A stretch of DNA of 36,465 bases from UBA6168 sp964423205 (GTDB taxonomy: Bacteria; Bacteroidota; Bacteroidia; Chitinophagales; Saprospiraceae): NCBI GenBank assembly GCA_964423205.1, contig CAYRDX010000049.1, forward strand, positions 1-36,465. Direction: 5' to 3'. This document shows, one piece after another, positions 16,007 through 24,430 of the stretch (within the stretch, counting starts at the first letter, position 1; the number at the start of each line of letters is the position of its first letter). The notes under the pieces are model-generated. The model worked only from the letters and a program-made list of their open reading frames with translations. It was not told the origin of the DNA and did no database searches. Both the position numbers and the translations under genes were made by a program.

Positions 16007-17413
16007 ATGAAAAGTATAGTTTTTACCCTTGCCTCTCTGCTGTCACTTTATTCACTGGCCCAAAATGACATTACCGGTTCCTGGTATGGTGTGCTCAATG
16101 TGCAAAACATGATGGAGTTGCGGATCGTCATCCACCTCAAATCTGAAAACGGGAAATATTCGGCCACCATGGACAGCCCCGATCAGAAGGCTTTCGGGAT
16201 ACCGGTTGCCGAAACAAAGTATGACCATCCTACCCTTAGTCTGTCTATGCCAAACCTGAGAGCGACTTATGAGGGGACTGTAGCGGAAGACTATTCTTCC
16301 ATTGATGGCAATTTCCAACAGGCTGGCATGAATATGAAGTTGCTGTTGAAAAGGGAAGTCATAGAAAAAAAAGTGGTAAACCGGCCACAGGAACCTAAGC
16401 CGCCCTATCCCTATTTTGTGGAAGAGGTGACTTTCAATAATAAAAGTGCCGGGAATACACTTGCAGGTACACTTACTCTTCCGTCCAAAGAAGGCAAATA
16501 TCCTGTAGTCGTTCTGGTGAGCGGGTCAGGACCACAGGATAGAAATGAGGAGCTCTTGGATCATAAGCCCTTCCTTATTCTTGCTGACCATTTGACGCGA
16601 AAAGGTATAGGTGTACTTCGTTACGACGATAGGGGAGTAGGTAAATCAACTGGTAACTTCGAAACTGCAACCTCCGAAGATTTTGCAACAGACGCATTGG
16701 CGGCGATTCATTTTTTAAAAAACAGGCCTGAAGTGAATACAAAGCTGATTGGTATAGCAGGGCACAGTGAAGGTGGATTAATAGCCCCAATCGTTGCTGT
16801 AAAGTCAAAAGATGTCGGATTCATCGTTCTATTAGCCGGCCCAGGTGTAACCGGCAAAGATTTACTTGCACTTCAAATAGAGCTGATTTCCAAAGCCGGA
16901 GGACTTGATGAAGCAACAGCCAGAAAACAGGCAGCCAATAGCCTGGAGACTTTCAATTTGATGTGTAAGGAGAAAGATGTTGACAAAGCTAAAAAGGCCG
17001 TCGAAGCCAGGATTAAAAAAAGCTATGAAGAGATGACCGAAACCGAAAAAAAAGAGGCCGGTGAATTTTCTGTTTACGTGGAAAGAGTAATGGCCCAGTT
17101 GTTCACTCCCTGGATGCAATTCTTTTTGTGTTACGACCCGGCGGCATCACTTCAAAAAGTGAAATGCCCTGTATTGGCCCTTAATGGCGATAAAGACCTA
17201 CAGGTAGATGCCGACCAAAATCTCACCGGCATTCAAAAGGCCCTGAAAAAAGCGCGTAACAATAAGGTGACTGTTCATAAACTGAAAGATTTGAACCACT
17301 TATTCCAAACCAGTAAAACCGGCGCACCAAGTGAGTACGCCAAAATAGAAGAAACGATGTCGCCCGTGATGATGAACATTGTTTCTGATTGGATTCTGGG
17401 CCTGAGCAAATAA
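16007..17413 (+). CDS. Secreted alpha/beta hydrolase
   Basis: A 468-residue protein with a cleavable signal peptide (MKSIVFTLASLLSLYSLAQ). An N-terminal beta-rich domain of about 100 residues (ITGSWYGVL...) precedes an alpha/beta-hydrolase domain. The oxyanion region is VSGSGPQDRNE, the nucleophile S254 lies in GHSEGG, an acid is likely in NGDKDLQVDADQN and the histidine in LNHLF. It resembles the S9/dienelactone-hydrolase-like esterases with a lipocalin-like N-domain common in Bacteroidota. The substrate is unknown. It probably acts in the periplasm. lptB follows after 116 bases on the same strand but seems to have its own -7 element. Confidence 0.88.
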   Translation: MKSIVFTLASLLSLYSLAQNDITGSWYGVLNVQNMMELRIVIHLKSENGKYSATMDSPDQKAFGIPVAETKYDHPTLSLSMPNLRATYEGTVAEDYSSIDGNFQQAGMNMKLLLKREVIEKKVVNRPQEPKPPYPYFVEEVTFNNKSAGNTLAGTLTLPSKEGKYPVVVLVSGSGPQDRNEELLDHKPFLILADHLTRKGIGVLRYDDRGVGKSTGNFETATSEDFATDALAAIHFLKNRPEVNTKLIGIAGHSEGGLIAPIVAVKSKDVGFIVLLAGPGVTGKDLLALQIELISKAGGLDEATARKQAANSLETFNLMCKEKDVDKAKKAVEARIKKSYEEMTETEKKEAGEFSVYVERVMAQLFTPWMQFFLCYDPAASLQKVKCPVLALNGDKDLQVDADQNLTGIQKALKKARNNKVTVHKLKDLNHLFQTSKTGAPSEYAKIEETMSPVMMNIVSDWILGLSK

Positions 17414-17463
17414 GGAGGTTTAGGCAATTTACAGGATGTCTGCCCCGTTTTGTATCCAATTTC

Positions 17464-17471
17464 TAATTTTG
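17464..17471 (+). promoter_or_regulatory. Putative -7 element of lptB
   Basis: TAATTTTG matches TAnnTTTG, 58 bases before the lptB ATG, in the gap after the hydrolase gene. No -33 box at standard spacing was found. Confidence 0.35.
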
Positions 17472-17529
17472 CAACATATTGTAGAATGAAAGTGGTGTAC
17501 CGCGAAACATTCAATCATTTACCAGACTG

Positions 17530-18285
17530 ATGAAATTACGGACGGAAGCTTTAGTAAAGAAATACGGCCACAGAACTGTTGCAAAAGATGTTTCCCTACA
17601 CGTCAATCAAGGGGAAATTGTTGGTCTGCTGGGCCCAAATGGTGCCGGCAAAACCACTACATTTTATATGGTGGTTGGTTTTATCCAACCCAATGGTGGA
17701 TGCGTTTTTCTGGATGATGAAGATATTACACATCTGCCCATGTACCGCAGAGCCAGACGAGGAATAGGTTACCTGACTCAGGAGGCATCGGTCTTCAGAA
17801 AACTAAGCGTGGAAGATAACCTTGCCGCAGTACTGGAAATGATTCCGGGTGTTTCTGAAGAAGAACAGAAGGAGAGGTTGGAGTCACTGATACAGGAGTT
17901 TGGATTACAACGAGTTCGGAAAAACAGGGGAGACACGCTATCAGGTGGTGAGCGAAGGAGAACGGAAATTGCCAGAGCCCTGGCTACCAGACCCAAATTC
18001 ATACTACTTGACGAGCCATTTGCAGGTATCGACCCAATAGCTGTGGAGGATATTCAGACTATTGTGGCTAAACTGAAAATGAAAAATATCGGAATCCTTA
18101 TTACAGACCATAACGTGCAGGAAACTTTGTCAATTACCGACCGCGCTTATCTGATGTACGATGGTGCCATTCTGAAGCAGGGTACAGCTGAAGAACTCGC
18201 AGCAGATGAGCAAGTTCGCCGTTTGTACCTCGGTAAGAATTTTGAGCTGAAGAAAAGAGTGTTAGAAATTCAGGATGAGGAATGA
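17530..18285 (+). CDS. lptB: Lipopolysaccharide export ABC transporter ATPase LptB
   Basis: A 251-residue ABC ATPase: Walker A GPNGAGKT (35-42), Q-loop YLTQEASVF, signature LSGGE (137-141), Walker B FILLDEP (157-163) and switch histidine H194 in ITDHNVQETL. The LptB-specific FAGIDPIAV segment is present. It drives LptFG to extract LPS from the inner membrane and pass it to the LptC/A/D bridge. No other lpt gene is adjacent, usual for Bacteroidota. The C-terminal EIQDEE plus stop is encoded by GATGAGG-like heptads, so the tail may be repeat-derived. Confidence 0.93.
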   Translation: MKLRTEALVKKYGHRTVAKDVSLHVNQGEIVGLLGPNGAGKTTTFYMVVGFIQPNGGCVFLDDEDITHLPMYRRARRGIGYLTQEASVFRKLSVEDNLAAVLEMIPGVSEEEQKERLESLIQEFGLQRVRKNRGDTLSGGERRRTEIARALATRPKFILLDEPFAGIDPIAVEDIQTIVAKLKMKNIGILITDHNVQETLSITDRAYLMYDGAILKQGTAEELAADEQVRRLYLGKNFELKKRVLEIQDEE

Positions 18286-18312
18286 GGGATAAGGGATGAG
18301 GCAGAATGAGGT
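18272..18312. repeat. Short heptanucleotide array overlapping the lptB stop (locus 4)
   Basis: AGGAATG, AGGGATA and AGGGATG units follow in 7-base register across the lptB stop codon. It is short and G/A-rich, and similar in period to the other arrays. Confidence 0.6.
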
Positions 18313-18416
18313 CTCAACACTTTTTTTTGCAGGATTGAACAACTATTTGCAGTTTCAGGAAATCTATAAGGTTATAAAACCATAGAAATATTCCTTTTTT
18401 CAAATCAGGAAGAATA

Positions 18417-18971
18417 ATGAAAAAGTATTGCTTCGTTTTATTGGCAACCATGATTGCTGTATTAAGTGCCTATGCACAGGACAAACCCATCAGGTTTACA
18501 GTTGAGGTGAGCACGGATTCCATTTTGATGGACAATTACTTTGAGGTGAAGTTCATTTTGGAAAATGCGAACGGAAAAAACTTTGAAGCCCCACAGTTCG
18601 ATAATTTTAACATTGTCAGCGGACCAAATTTTTCTTCTTCTTACAGCATGGCCAATGGTGAAATTACTCAAAGTATGACCATTACTTATTACCTCGAACC
18701 TAAAGAAGTCGGTGCCTTTTATATTCTTCCTGCAAGTGTGGAAACAGGTGGCAAGACCCTGGAAACCTCTCCCTTAAGAGTCCTGGTTGTACCTAATCCC
18801 GACGGTATAAAACAAGCTCCAAAAAGACAGAGCAGGCAGCTTTTTGATATGTTTGATTCTTTTGATTTTGGTAATGACTTTTTCTTTAATGCTCCCAGGA
18901 TGACGCCTAAAGAGCAACCTAAGAAGGAAGAAAAACCCGTAGAGAAAAAGAAAAAAACAACACGGATTTAA
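18417..18971 (+). CDS. Short BatD-like secreted Ig-domain protein
   Basis: A 184-residue protein with a signal peptide (MKKYCFVLLATMIAVLSAYAQ). The following domain (VEVSTDSILMDNYFEVKFILENANGKNFEAPQF...SITYYLEPKEVGAFYILPASVETGGKTLETSPLRVLVV pattern) matches the first Ig-like domain of BatD (aerotolerance-type) proteins. BatD is usually about 550-600 residues with a C-terminal membrane anchor. Here a single domain ends in a lysine-rich tail (about residues 160-184) with no anchor. The region after the stop is a heptad array with no continuation of the frame, so this is either a stand-alone short form or an old truncation. No Bat/MoxR neighbours are present. Confidence 0.75.
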   Translation: MKKYCFVLLATMIAVLSAYAQDKPIRFTVEVSTDSILMDNYFEVKFILENANGKNFEAPQFDNFNIVSGPNFSSSYSMANGEITQSMTITYYLEPKEVGAFYILPASVETGGKTLETSPLRVLVVPNPDGIKQAPKRQSRQLFDMFDSFDFGNDFFFNAPRMTPKEQPKKEEKPVEKKKKTTRI

Positions 18972-18976
18972 GGAAC

Positions 18977-19128
18977 AAGTAAAAAGTAAAAAGGCAAAAG
19001 TTGTCCAATTGATTTCTAAACCACTTGAAAATCAGTTGGCTGTTGGCGGTTGGCTCTTGGCTGTTGGCTGTTGGCTCTTGGCTCTTGGCTGTTGGCTCTT
19101 GGCTCTTGGCTTTTGCCTTTTGCCTTAA
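18977..19128 (-). repeat. Intergenic heptanucleotide array with conserved end (locus 5)
   Basis: From 19033 to 19123 there are thirteen consecutive 7-base units (CTGTTGG, CTCTTGG, CGGTTGG, CTTTTGC). On the minus strand the array ends in CAACTGATTTTCAAGTGGTT (19019-19038), the same 20-base end seen at 31.3 and 32.5 kb. It fills the gap between two convergent genes. Confidence 0.9.
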
Positions 19129-19131
19129 ATA

Positions 19132-19800
19132 TCATCCTCTGTTTTTTTCCCTGTCCATTTCGTTGAGCCGGTATTGCTTCACCACATTCAACATTTGAGC
19201 TGTGAGGTTTTCTACATTTCCATAACCGGATTTTTCAAGTGCTTTAGCCCATGTCATGTAGTTTTCACCAATCAGAGGTGCAAAATTGTTTTTAGCAAAC
19301 AGGCTGAAATCCCGGAAACTTTCCCAGGCTGTGTTGTAATTGCGAAATTGATTGCCCCCAACAGTTGAGCAGGAACCCAATGAGCCGTAGTCACAGGAAA
19401 GAGCAAAAAAATTGTGATTATCGATGGAAACAGGGTTAGTGCCAGCTTTGCTTTGAATGAGAGAGAGGGATAAAACGACAGAAGCCGGGATTCCGAACTT
19501 TTCGTTTTCAGCTTGCGCAACTTTTTTGAATCTCTGAATATACTTTTGGGTTTGATCCTCATCGATTCCATCAAGGGCATCTTTCCCACCATCAGATTCA
19601 TCTCCCATTGAAAATGCAGATGAGGCTTTTTTCAGTACATCACCTTTTAATTGGTTTGTAATTATGTTTTCTGAAGTTGATTGTCGATCATTTCCACTCC
19701 TACCTACTAAAAAATAAAAGGCAAAAAGGATCAGCGTAATTTGAAACCAATACCTGATTATAAAATTCAGAGCACGCGCAAAGGAAATTTCAATGGTCAT
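19132..19800 (-). CDS. Membrane-anchored glucosaminidase-like protein, catalytic Glu apparently replaced
   Basis: A 222-residue protein with one N-terminal membrane segment (FIIRYWFQITLILFAFYFLV), a charged linker and a FlgJ/glucosaminidase-type domain from about residue 85 (FGIPASVVLSLSLIQSKAG ... HNFFALSC ... RNYNTAWESFRDFSLFAKN ... WAKALEKSGYG). In active family members the segment corresponding to LIQSKAG reads like LESGWG with the catalytic Glu; here Q116 is at that place, so the protein may bind peptidoglycan without cutting it. The ATG at 19800 is chosen over an in-frame TTG at 19842. It is convergent with the BatD-like gene. Confidence 0.78.
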   Translation of the reverse strand: MTIEISFARALNFIIRYWFQITLILFAFYFLVGRSGNDRQSTSENIITNQLKGDVLKKASSAFSMGDESDGGKDALDGIDEDQTQKYIQRFKKVAQAENEKFGIPASVVLSLSLIQSKAGTNPVSIDNHNFFALSCDYGSLGSCSTVGGNQFRNYNTAWESFRDFSLFAKNNFAPLIGENYMTWAKALEKSGYGNVENLTAQMLNVVKQYRLNEMDREKNRG

Positions 19801-19918
19801 TACAAAATGTTTTAAATTGATTTGCTCTGAAGTGCGTAGCAAAATAAAACATTCTTAAGTTAATAAACAAAATGTTTGTAAAATTTAACAATTGAAACAA
19901 AAAAGTTTATATTCTGAT

Positions 19919-21547
19919 TTAGTCTTCAAATACATCTACCTTAGGTTTTTCATTCCTGTTAGCCAATTCCCAGGCTGTATAAAAGATAAGTTGTGTGATG
20001 GGTACCATTTTGTCGAATTCAATCTTATCAATAGTGTCACTTGTCCGGTGATAATCCTGATGCAAGCCGCTGAAATAGAAAATGGAAGGAATTTTTTTCT
20101 TCGCAAAATTGTAGTGGTCGCTGCGGTAGTACAATCTCTGAGGGTCATTTCTGTCATTGAATGTGTAGTCCAGTGTAAGCTTGGAGTAAGTTTCATTAGC
20201 TGTTTCATTGATCTGATGAAGGGTTGTGCTCAGCCGGTCTGCTCCAATCACATAAATGTATGACGGATCGTCCTTGTGTTTTTCATCTCTTCTTCCAATC
20301 ATGTCTACGTTGAGGTTGGCAATTGTATTTTGCAACGGGAAAACAGGGTATTCTGAATAGTATAGTGAGCCCAGGAGGCCTTTTTCCTCTCCGCTTACGA
20401 GCATAAATAACATACTTCTGCGCGGTCCCTGTCCCTTTTCAACAGCGATTTGAAAAGCCTGTGCTATTTCCATTACTGCACTTGTTCCACTGGCATTGTC
20501 ATCGGCACCATAGTAAATCTGATTTCCTCTTTTGCCCAGATGGTCGTAATGTGCTGTTATCACGACGAGTTCATCAGCGAGTTTGGGGTCAGAACCCCGG
20601 ATATACCCCAATACGTTAGAACCATTCAACTCAGTGACGCTTTTCTGTTGTTCCGCTATTAAATTTGTTTGAAAAGTAAAGCTTTTAGAATTACCATTTG
20701 TATTGATTTCCTTCGCTGCTTTCTTAATGTCCTCATGGAATTTATTTGAAATCTTAGCCATGGCCTCTTCACTGATTACAAAACTGTTTGGGTAGGCTGA
20801 GTTTTCCGAGTTTGGTGCTACTGGTAACATTCTTTGACCTTGCCTCCGACTTTCCTGAACATTTTTCGAAAAGTCACTGCCTACAATGAAGACAGTACTC
20901 ACCCCAAGTTGATAAGCTGTTGACAGCTTGAGTGTTTTGTCGGTTGACCACTTTGATTCCTTTTTTTCTTTGGTGATCCAAGATGTTCCATCCTCGTCAG
21001 CAGGTTCTCCATCTAGTATTACGATATGTTTTCCCCGGAGATCTTTCCCCTTATAATCGCTGTACATTTTGTCGTCAATGCCATATCCGAGAAAAACCAA
21101 TTCCTTGATTTCACTCCGTCCACGGTTCTGGTTAATTCTGGGGTCCGAATAAAAGTCTTTATCGGGTTGTAGTACAGTACCATTTGCTGAAAGGAGCAAT
21201 TTATCGGAAGCCCATCTTTCGGAGCTAAACCGGATCTTCTGTAAATAGGTGCCAGAATCTGCCACAGCCAGGAGTCCCATTTCTTTGAATTGTTGTGCGA
21301 TGTACAGAGCAGCCCTATGCTGGCCTGCTGTGCCGGTTTCCCTGCCTTCAAATTCTTCAGATGCCAAATGACTAAGGTGATACCGCAAATCATCAATGAT
21401 TATTGTGGAAGCAAAATGTGAAGCACCGGCACTGGCTTCCAACAGAGTATTTGTATTCCCCGTTTTAGTAGCCTGTTGAGACCAGGATGAAAATGATAAG
21501 AGCAGTAAAAAGCCCGAAAGCAAGATTTTACCTAAGTTGTGGTTCAT
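19919..21547 (-). CDS. Secreted M28 zinc metallopeptidase
   Basis: A 542-residue protein from the ATG at 21547, which begins a clean signal peptide (NHNLGKILLSGFLLLLSFSSWSQQ); the frame extends to another ATG 60 bases upstream that would add an unlikely tail. An N-terminal region (EEFEGRETGTAGQHRAALYIAQQF) and a PA-like insert precede the M28 catalytic core: HYDHLG, GADDNASG, SGEEKGLLGS, NLNVDMIGR and YHRTSDT supply the two-zinc ligands and the catalytic Glu. It is probably an aminopeptidase or glutaminyl-peptide-cyclase-like exopeptidase acting in the periplasm or outside the cell; specificity is not readable. It is monocistronic in appearance. Confidence 0.92.
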   Translation of the reverse strand: MNHNLGKILLSGFLLLLSFSSWSQQATKTGNTNTLLEASAGASHFASTIIIDDLRYHLSHLASEEFEGRETGTAGQHRAALYIAQQFKEMGLLAVADSGTYLQKIRFSSERWASDKLLLSANGTVLQPDKDFYSDPRINQNRGRSEIKELVFLGYGIDDKMYSDYKGKDLRGKHIVILDGEPADEDGTSWITKEKKESKWSTDKTLKLSTAYQLGVSTVFIVGSDFSKNVQESRRQGQRMLPVAPNSENSAYPNSFVISEEAMAKISNKFHEDIKKAAKEINTNGNSKSFTFQTNLIAEQQKSVTELNGSNVLGYIRGSDPKLADELVVITAHYDHLGKRGNQIYYGADDNASGTSAVMEIAQAFQIAVEKGQGPRRSMLFMLVSGEEKGLLGSLYYSEYPVFPLQNTIANLNVDMIGRRDEKHKDDPSYIYVIGADRLSTTLHQINETANETYSKLTLDYTFNDRNDPQRLYYRSDHYNFAKKKIPSIFYFSGLHQDYHRTSDTIDKIEFDKMVPITQLIFYTAWELANRNEKPKVDVFED

Positions 21548-21939
21548 GTTATTGTTGAAAATGACTTTTGATGAATAGAATGAGTTATTTTGAGAGAAAA
21601 TCTGCATCCAATTGAAGTATCAAAGAAACGTTTATTCCAGCAGTGGAAACAAGAATTTGAATCCGGTAATTTTGCAGAACACAAAACAATCCAATTAAGT
21701 ATTGGCTAATCATGCAAAATTCGAAGAAAAAAATTGGGTTGAGCCATCTTTCAGAGTGACAGAAATCACTATCAGCAATTTAGGTTGAAAATAATTGTAG
21801 GATTTAGCTTTACGCAATTATTTTTCAATACATGAAAATTTGTGTTTAATTAATATTTTCGAATTTTGGTGCTTAACTTCCAATAAGTATGTAATCTGAA
21901 TTTTTTAGTTGTATTGAAATATCACAAAATCAGAATAAC

Positions 21940-22353
21940 ATGTCGATCACAGTCAAGAAAATAGATTATTTCAACCTTACTGTTAAAGACCAGCCTGGAG
22001 AAGCATACAGGTTTTTGTCGGAATTAGCCAACCTGGGTATCAATATGGCGGCTTTTTCAGCTATTCCGCTTGGCCCTGTTTCTACCTTATTGACCATTTT
22101 TCCTGAAAACTCACAAAAGTTGTCAAAAGAGATGAAACTAGCCGGTCAGGTGCTCGATGGCCCTCATAAGGCCTTACTGGTGCAAGGAGATGATGAACTG
22201 GGAGCACTGATAAGTATCCATCAAAAATTGTATCAGGCAAACGTCAACATTTCAGCTGCCAGTGGAGTCTCAGATGGCAAGGGCAGTTTTGGTTATGTCA
22301 TTTATTTGCGTAACGAAGAATTCGAAAAAGCTGTAACTGTTCTGAAACTCTGA
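21940..22353 (+). CDS. Tandem ACT-domain protein
   Basis: A 137-residue cytosolic protein that appears to consist of two ACT folds: one in FNLTVKDQPGEAYRFLSELANLGINM..., the second in ALLVQGDDELGALISIHQKLYQANVNISAASGVSDGKGSFGYVIYL. ACT domains bind amino acids or other small ligands and regulate enzymes. No enzyme domain is attached and no biosynthetic gene is adjacent, so the ligand and target are unknown. It ends before a strong terminator. Confidence 0.82.
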   Translation: MSITVKKIDYFNLTVKDQPGEAYRFLSELANLGINMAAFSAIPLGPVSTLLTIFPENSQKLSKEMKLAGQVLDGPHKALLVQGDDELGALISIHQKLYQANVNISAASGVSDGKGSFGYVIYLRNEEFEKAVTVLKL

Positions 22354-22397
22354 TAGTAATTTGCAAGAGTTTTTGGTTGTTCATACAGTCCTTTATG

Positions 22398-22467
22398 AAA
22401 AACCGAAAGAACTTCAGAGTTAAACAATATTTAGTTTTATTCTCACTGAAGTTCTTTCGGTTTTTTT
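22398..22467 (+). terminator. Strong rho-independent terminator after the ACT gene
   Basis: A perfect 20-base-pair stem (22398-22417 with 22446-22465, core CCGAAAGAACTTCAG/CTGAAGTTCTTTCGG) with a 28-base loop ends in a T-run. The A-run on the other side makes it potentially bidirectional. It insulates the cytochrome cluster from the ACT gene. Confidence 0.9.
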
Positions 22468-22747
22468 GATCCTGTCATAAAGAGCCTCTACGCCATAGAG
22501 CCTGTATCCTTGACAAGTATTTTTACAATCAAACCCTGGTCAAGTAACTTCTCACCTACATTCTAACTAAGAATTTTACCTACTCAAGTGATACTAAAGC
22601 CATATAATTTTGTAATCCAATTGTAAACTTCGTGAGCTATAGTAATTACATTTTTACATCTAAAATCATTATTTTAGGGAAAAATTAATTTTCAATAATC
22701 TGGTAAGTGATTAGTAACGAATGGCTTACGAGAGAAAGGTTCGCGTT

Positions 22748-22792
22748 TGACATTTGTCACAAAGCCGACTGCCTTTTGTCATAAGATTGTCA
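22748..22792 (+). promoter_or_regulatory. TGTCA-box cluster upstream of cytochrome gene 1
   Basis: A perfect inverted repeat TGACA-TT-TGTCA (22748-22759) is followed by TTTTGTCAT-N5-TGTCA (22774-22792), 73 bases before the ATG. The same TTTTGTCAT-N5-TGTCA string occurs before the paralogous gene at 27221-27239. This suggests a shared regulator; which one is unknown. Confidence 0.5.
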
Positions 22793-22864
22793 GAGGACAA
22801 ACTCCATTTTTGCGCATACATCAAAAAAAGGATTCTAACATTATTAAACTTAAATTTCTCGATT

Positions 22865-24049
22865 ATGCGCGTCAAATTTTCCATCCTCAAGTTTTTGGCT
22901 TTGGTTGTTGCGATAGCATTATTCTCCTGTAAAGGTGATATCGGACCCCAGGGCCCTGCTGGTCCTAAAGGTGATACCGGAGCTACTGGAGCTACTGGAG
23001 CTACTGGTGCTACTGGCGCAACGGGTGCAACGGGTGCAGCTGGAGCAACTGGTGCAACTGGTGCTACTGGCGCAACGGGTGCAACCGGAGCAACTGGTGC
23101 AACTGGTGCAACTGGTCCTGCCGGCACCACCGGCTGTGTTGAGTGCCATGCAAGCAACCAATTGATTGCTGCCAAGGTGTTTCAATATGGTGCTTCTGAC
23201 CATGCCAGCAGTATAAACATCACTCGCAACTCCTCTACTTGTGCACCCTGCCACACCAGCCAGGGATTCCTGGAGAGAATAGGTACTGGACGGACTACTA
23301 CTGCTGCCACAATTCAGGAGCCACTCCCTCAGAACTGCTACACCTGTCACCAGATTCACAAAACATATACGAAAGCTGACTGGGCGCTTACAACTACCAA
23401 GAATGTTAAATTATGGGTAGGTGGCCATGAAGTGAATGGTGGAGAATCGAATTTGTGTATCGAATGCCATCAGGCACGTCCAAGAACACCCGCTCTTCCC
23501 AACCCCGCTACCGGGGGTGATTTCAGCAATACCAGTACAACTTATTCCCCACATTTTGGTGTCGAAGGCAATCTATATTTTGGTAAGACGATTTATGAAG
23601 TCGGCACTGGTTATGCCAATTCTGCGCACACGCTTCTCGTCAAGGATGGTTGTCTGCCATGCCACATGTCTACTCCAATTGGCAGGTCCTCAGGAGGTCA
23701 TACTTTCAAAGCTGTTGATTATTCAACTTCAGCAACAGGTACCATGAACACCAATGGTTGCGTTACCTGCCACCCGGTTGCTGCTACATTAACTACCAGA
23801 GTGAATGATACCCGTACTGAAATTGATGCATTGACCAAAGAATTAGAAGATCTATTACTTGCAAAAGGACTTATCGATGCTATCAATAAGAATGCCATTG
23901 GAACTTCAACAACTCCAAAGGTTTATAAAGGACATGAAATGGGTGCAGTTTGGAATTACCATACTGTTAAGTACGATGCCAGCCGTGGAATGCACAATTA
24001 CAGGTACACCAAGGCATTGTTGCAGAATTCTATCAATGCAATAAAATAA
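22865..24049 (+). CDS. Collagen-stalk hexaheme cytochrome c lipoprotein 1
   Basis: A 394-residue protein. The signal ends in a lipobox-like LFSC (C22 as lipid site). Then come 22 Gly-X-Y triplets (residues 24-89), mostly GAT, of collagen type. The rest is a c-type cytochrome domain with six CXXCH motifs at 91-95, 126-130, 158-162, 198-202, 263-267 and 299-303, plus spare histidines (H113, H165, H230, H255, H279) that could be axial ligands. The C-terminal GHEMGAVWNY and SRGMHNYRYTKALL segments resemble the end of NrfA-like multiheme cytochromes. I start at the ATG at 22865 because upstream codons would bury the signal peptide. Likely periplasmic or surface electron carrier; neighbours are the cytochrome c assembly genes. 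Confidence 0.9.
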   Translation: MRVKFSILKFLALVVAIALFSCKGDIGPQGPAGPKGDTGATGATGATGATGATGATGAAGATGATGATGATGATGATGATGATGPAGTTGCVECHASNQLIAAKVFQYGASDHASSINITRNSSTCAPCHTSQGFLERIGTGRTTTAATIQEPLPQNCYTCHQIHKTYTKADWALTTTKNVKLWVGGHEVNGGESNLCIECHQARPRTPALPNPATGGDFSNTSTTYSPHFGVEGNLYFGKTIYEVGTGYANSAHTLLVKDGCLPCHMSTPIGRSSGGHTFKAVDYSTSATGTMNTNGCVTCHPVAATLTTRVNDTRTEIDALTKELEDLLLAKGLIDAINKNAIGTSTTPKVYKGHEMGAVWNYHTVKYDASRGMHNYRYTKALLQNSINAIK

Positions 24050-24099
24050 ACAAACCACACCCCTCTCTGTGGGGAAATATAGAAAATTGAAAATTTTAG

Positions 24100-24132
24100 A
24101 AAAGGTGGTCTTATGACTGCCTTTTCTTTTTT
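24100..24132 (+). terminator. Terminator after cytochrome gene 1
   Basis: AAAAGGTGGTC pairs with GACTGCCTTTT (two G-T pairs) around a TTAT loop and is followed by CTTTTTT. It lies about 50 bases after the cytochrome stop codon. Confidence 0.8.
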
Positions 24133-24360
24133 GAGCACAACCATAATCCTATCCATTTGCGTTGAAATTTAGCTTGTTATGACATGAGACATGGAGTTAC
24201 CCAGGGGGTGAATTTCTGGTATTTGAAACACTAGCATCTCATACATTTTAACAAATAGGAAATGTGGTTTGTCTTAAAGTGTTTGAGAAATGAGGGAATT
24301 GATGACAGAAATCACTTTTTTTGCTGCGATTTTGTAGAATATGAGACATGTCGGTAGTTT

Positions 24361-24368
24361 TATTTTTG
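24361..24368 (+). promoter_or_regulatory. Putative -7 element of ccsB-ccsA
   Basis: TATTTTTG is an exact TAnnTTTG match, 62 bases before the GTG start of the ResB-like gene. A TTTG at 24331-24334 is somewhat too far away to be a standard -33 box. Confidence 0.4.
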
Positions 24369-24430
24369 CCGCCACATTCAAATTGCTGATTAGCAATCAA
24401 TAATTTTCAAACGCATTAAAACTTAATAAA

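Larger units (their letters stand above)
22354..22864. other. Regulatory gap before the first multiheme cytochrome
   Basis: No gene is seen here. The region holds a strong terminator at 22398-22467, an A/T-rich stretch, and from 22748 a cluster of TGTCA/TGACA boxes ahead of the cytochrome gene, listed separately. Confidence 0.6.
24050..24430. other. Gap between cytochrome 1 and ccsB with terminator and promoter
   Basis: No gene is seen. The gap begins with the terminator at 24100-24132 and ends with a TATTTTTG -7 element at 24361-24368, so ccsB/ccsA probably have their own transcript. Confidence 0.6.

Noticed and set aside
18977..19128. CRISPR array
   Set aside because: Units are 7 bases with no spacers and they drift in sequence; no cas gene is present.
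22726..23359. Minus-strand frames rich in PVAPVAP or in Ser/Cys/Thr repeats
   Set aside because: They are mirror translations of the collagen-like repeat of the cytochrome gene.
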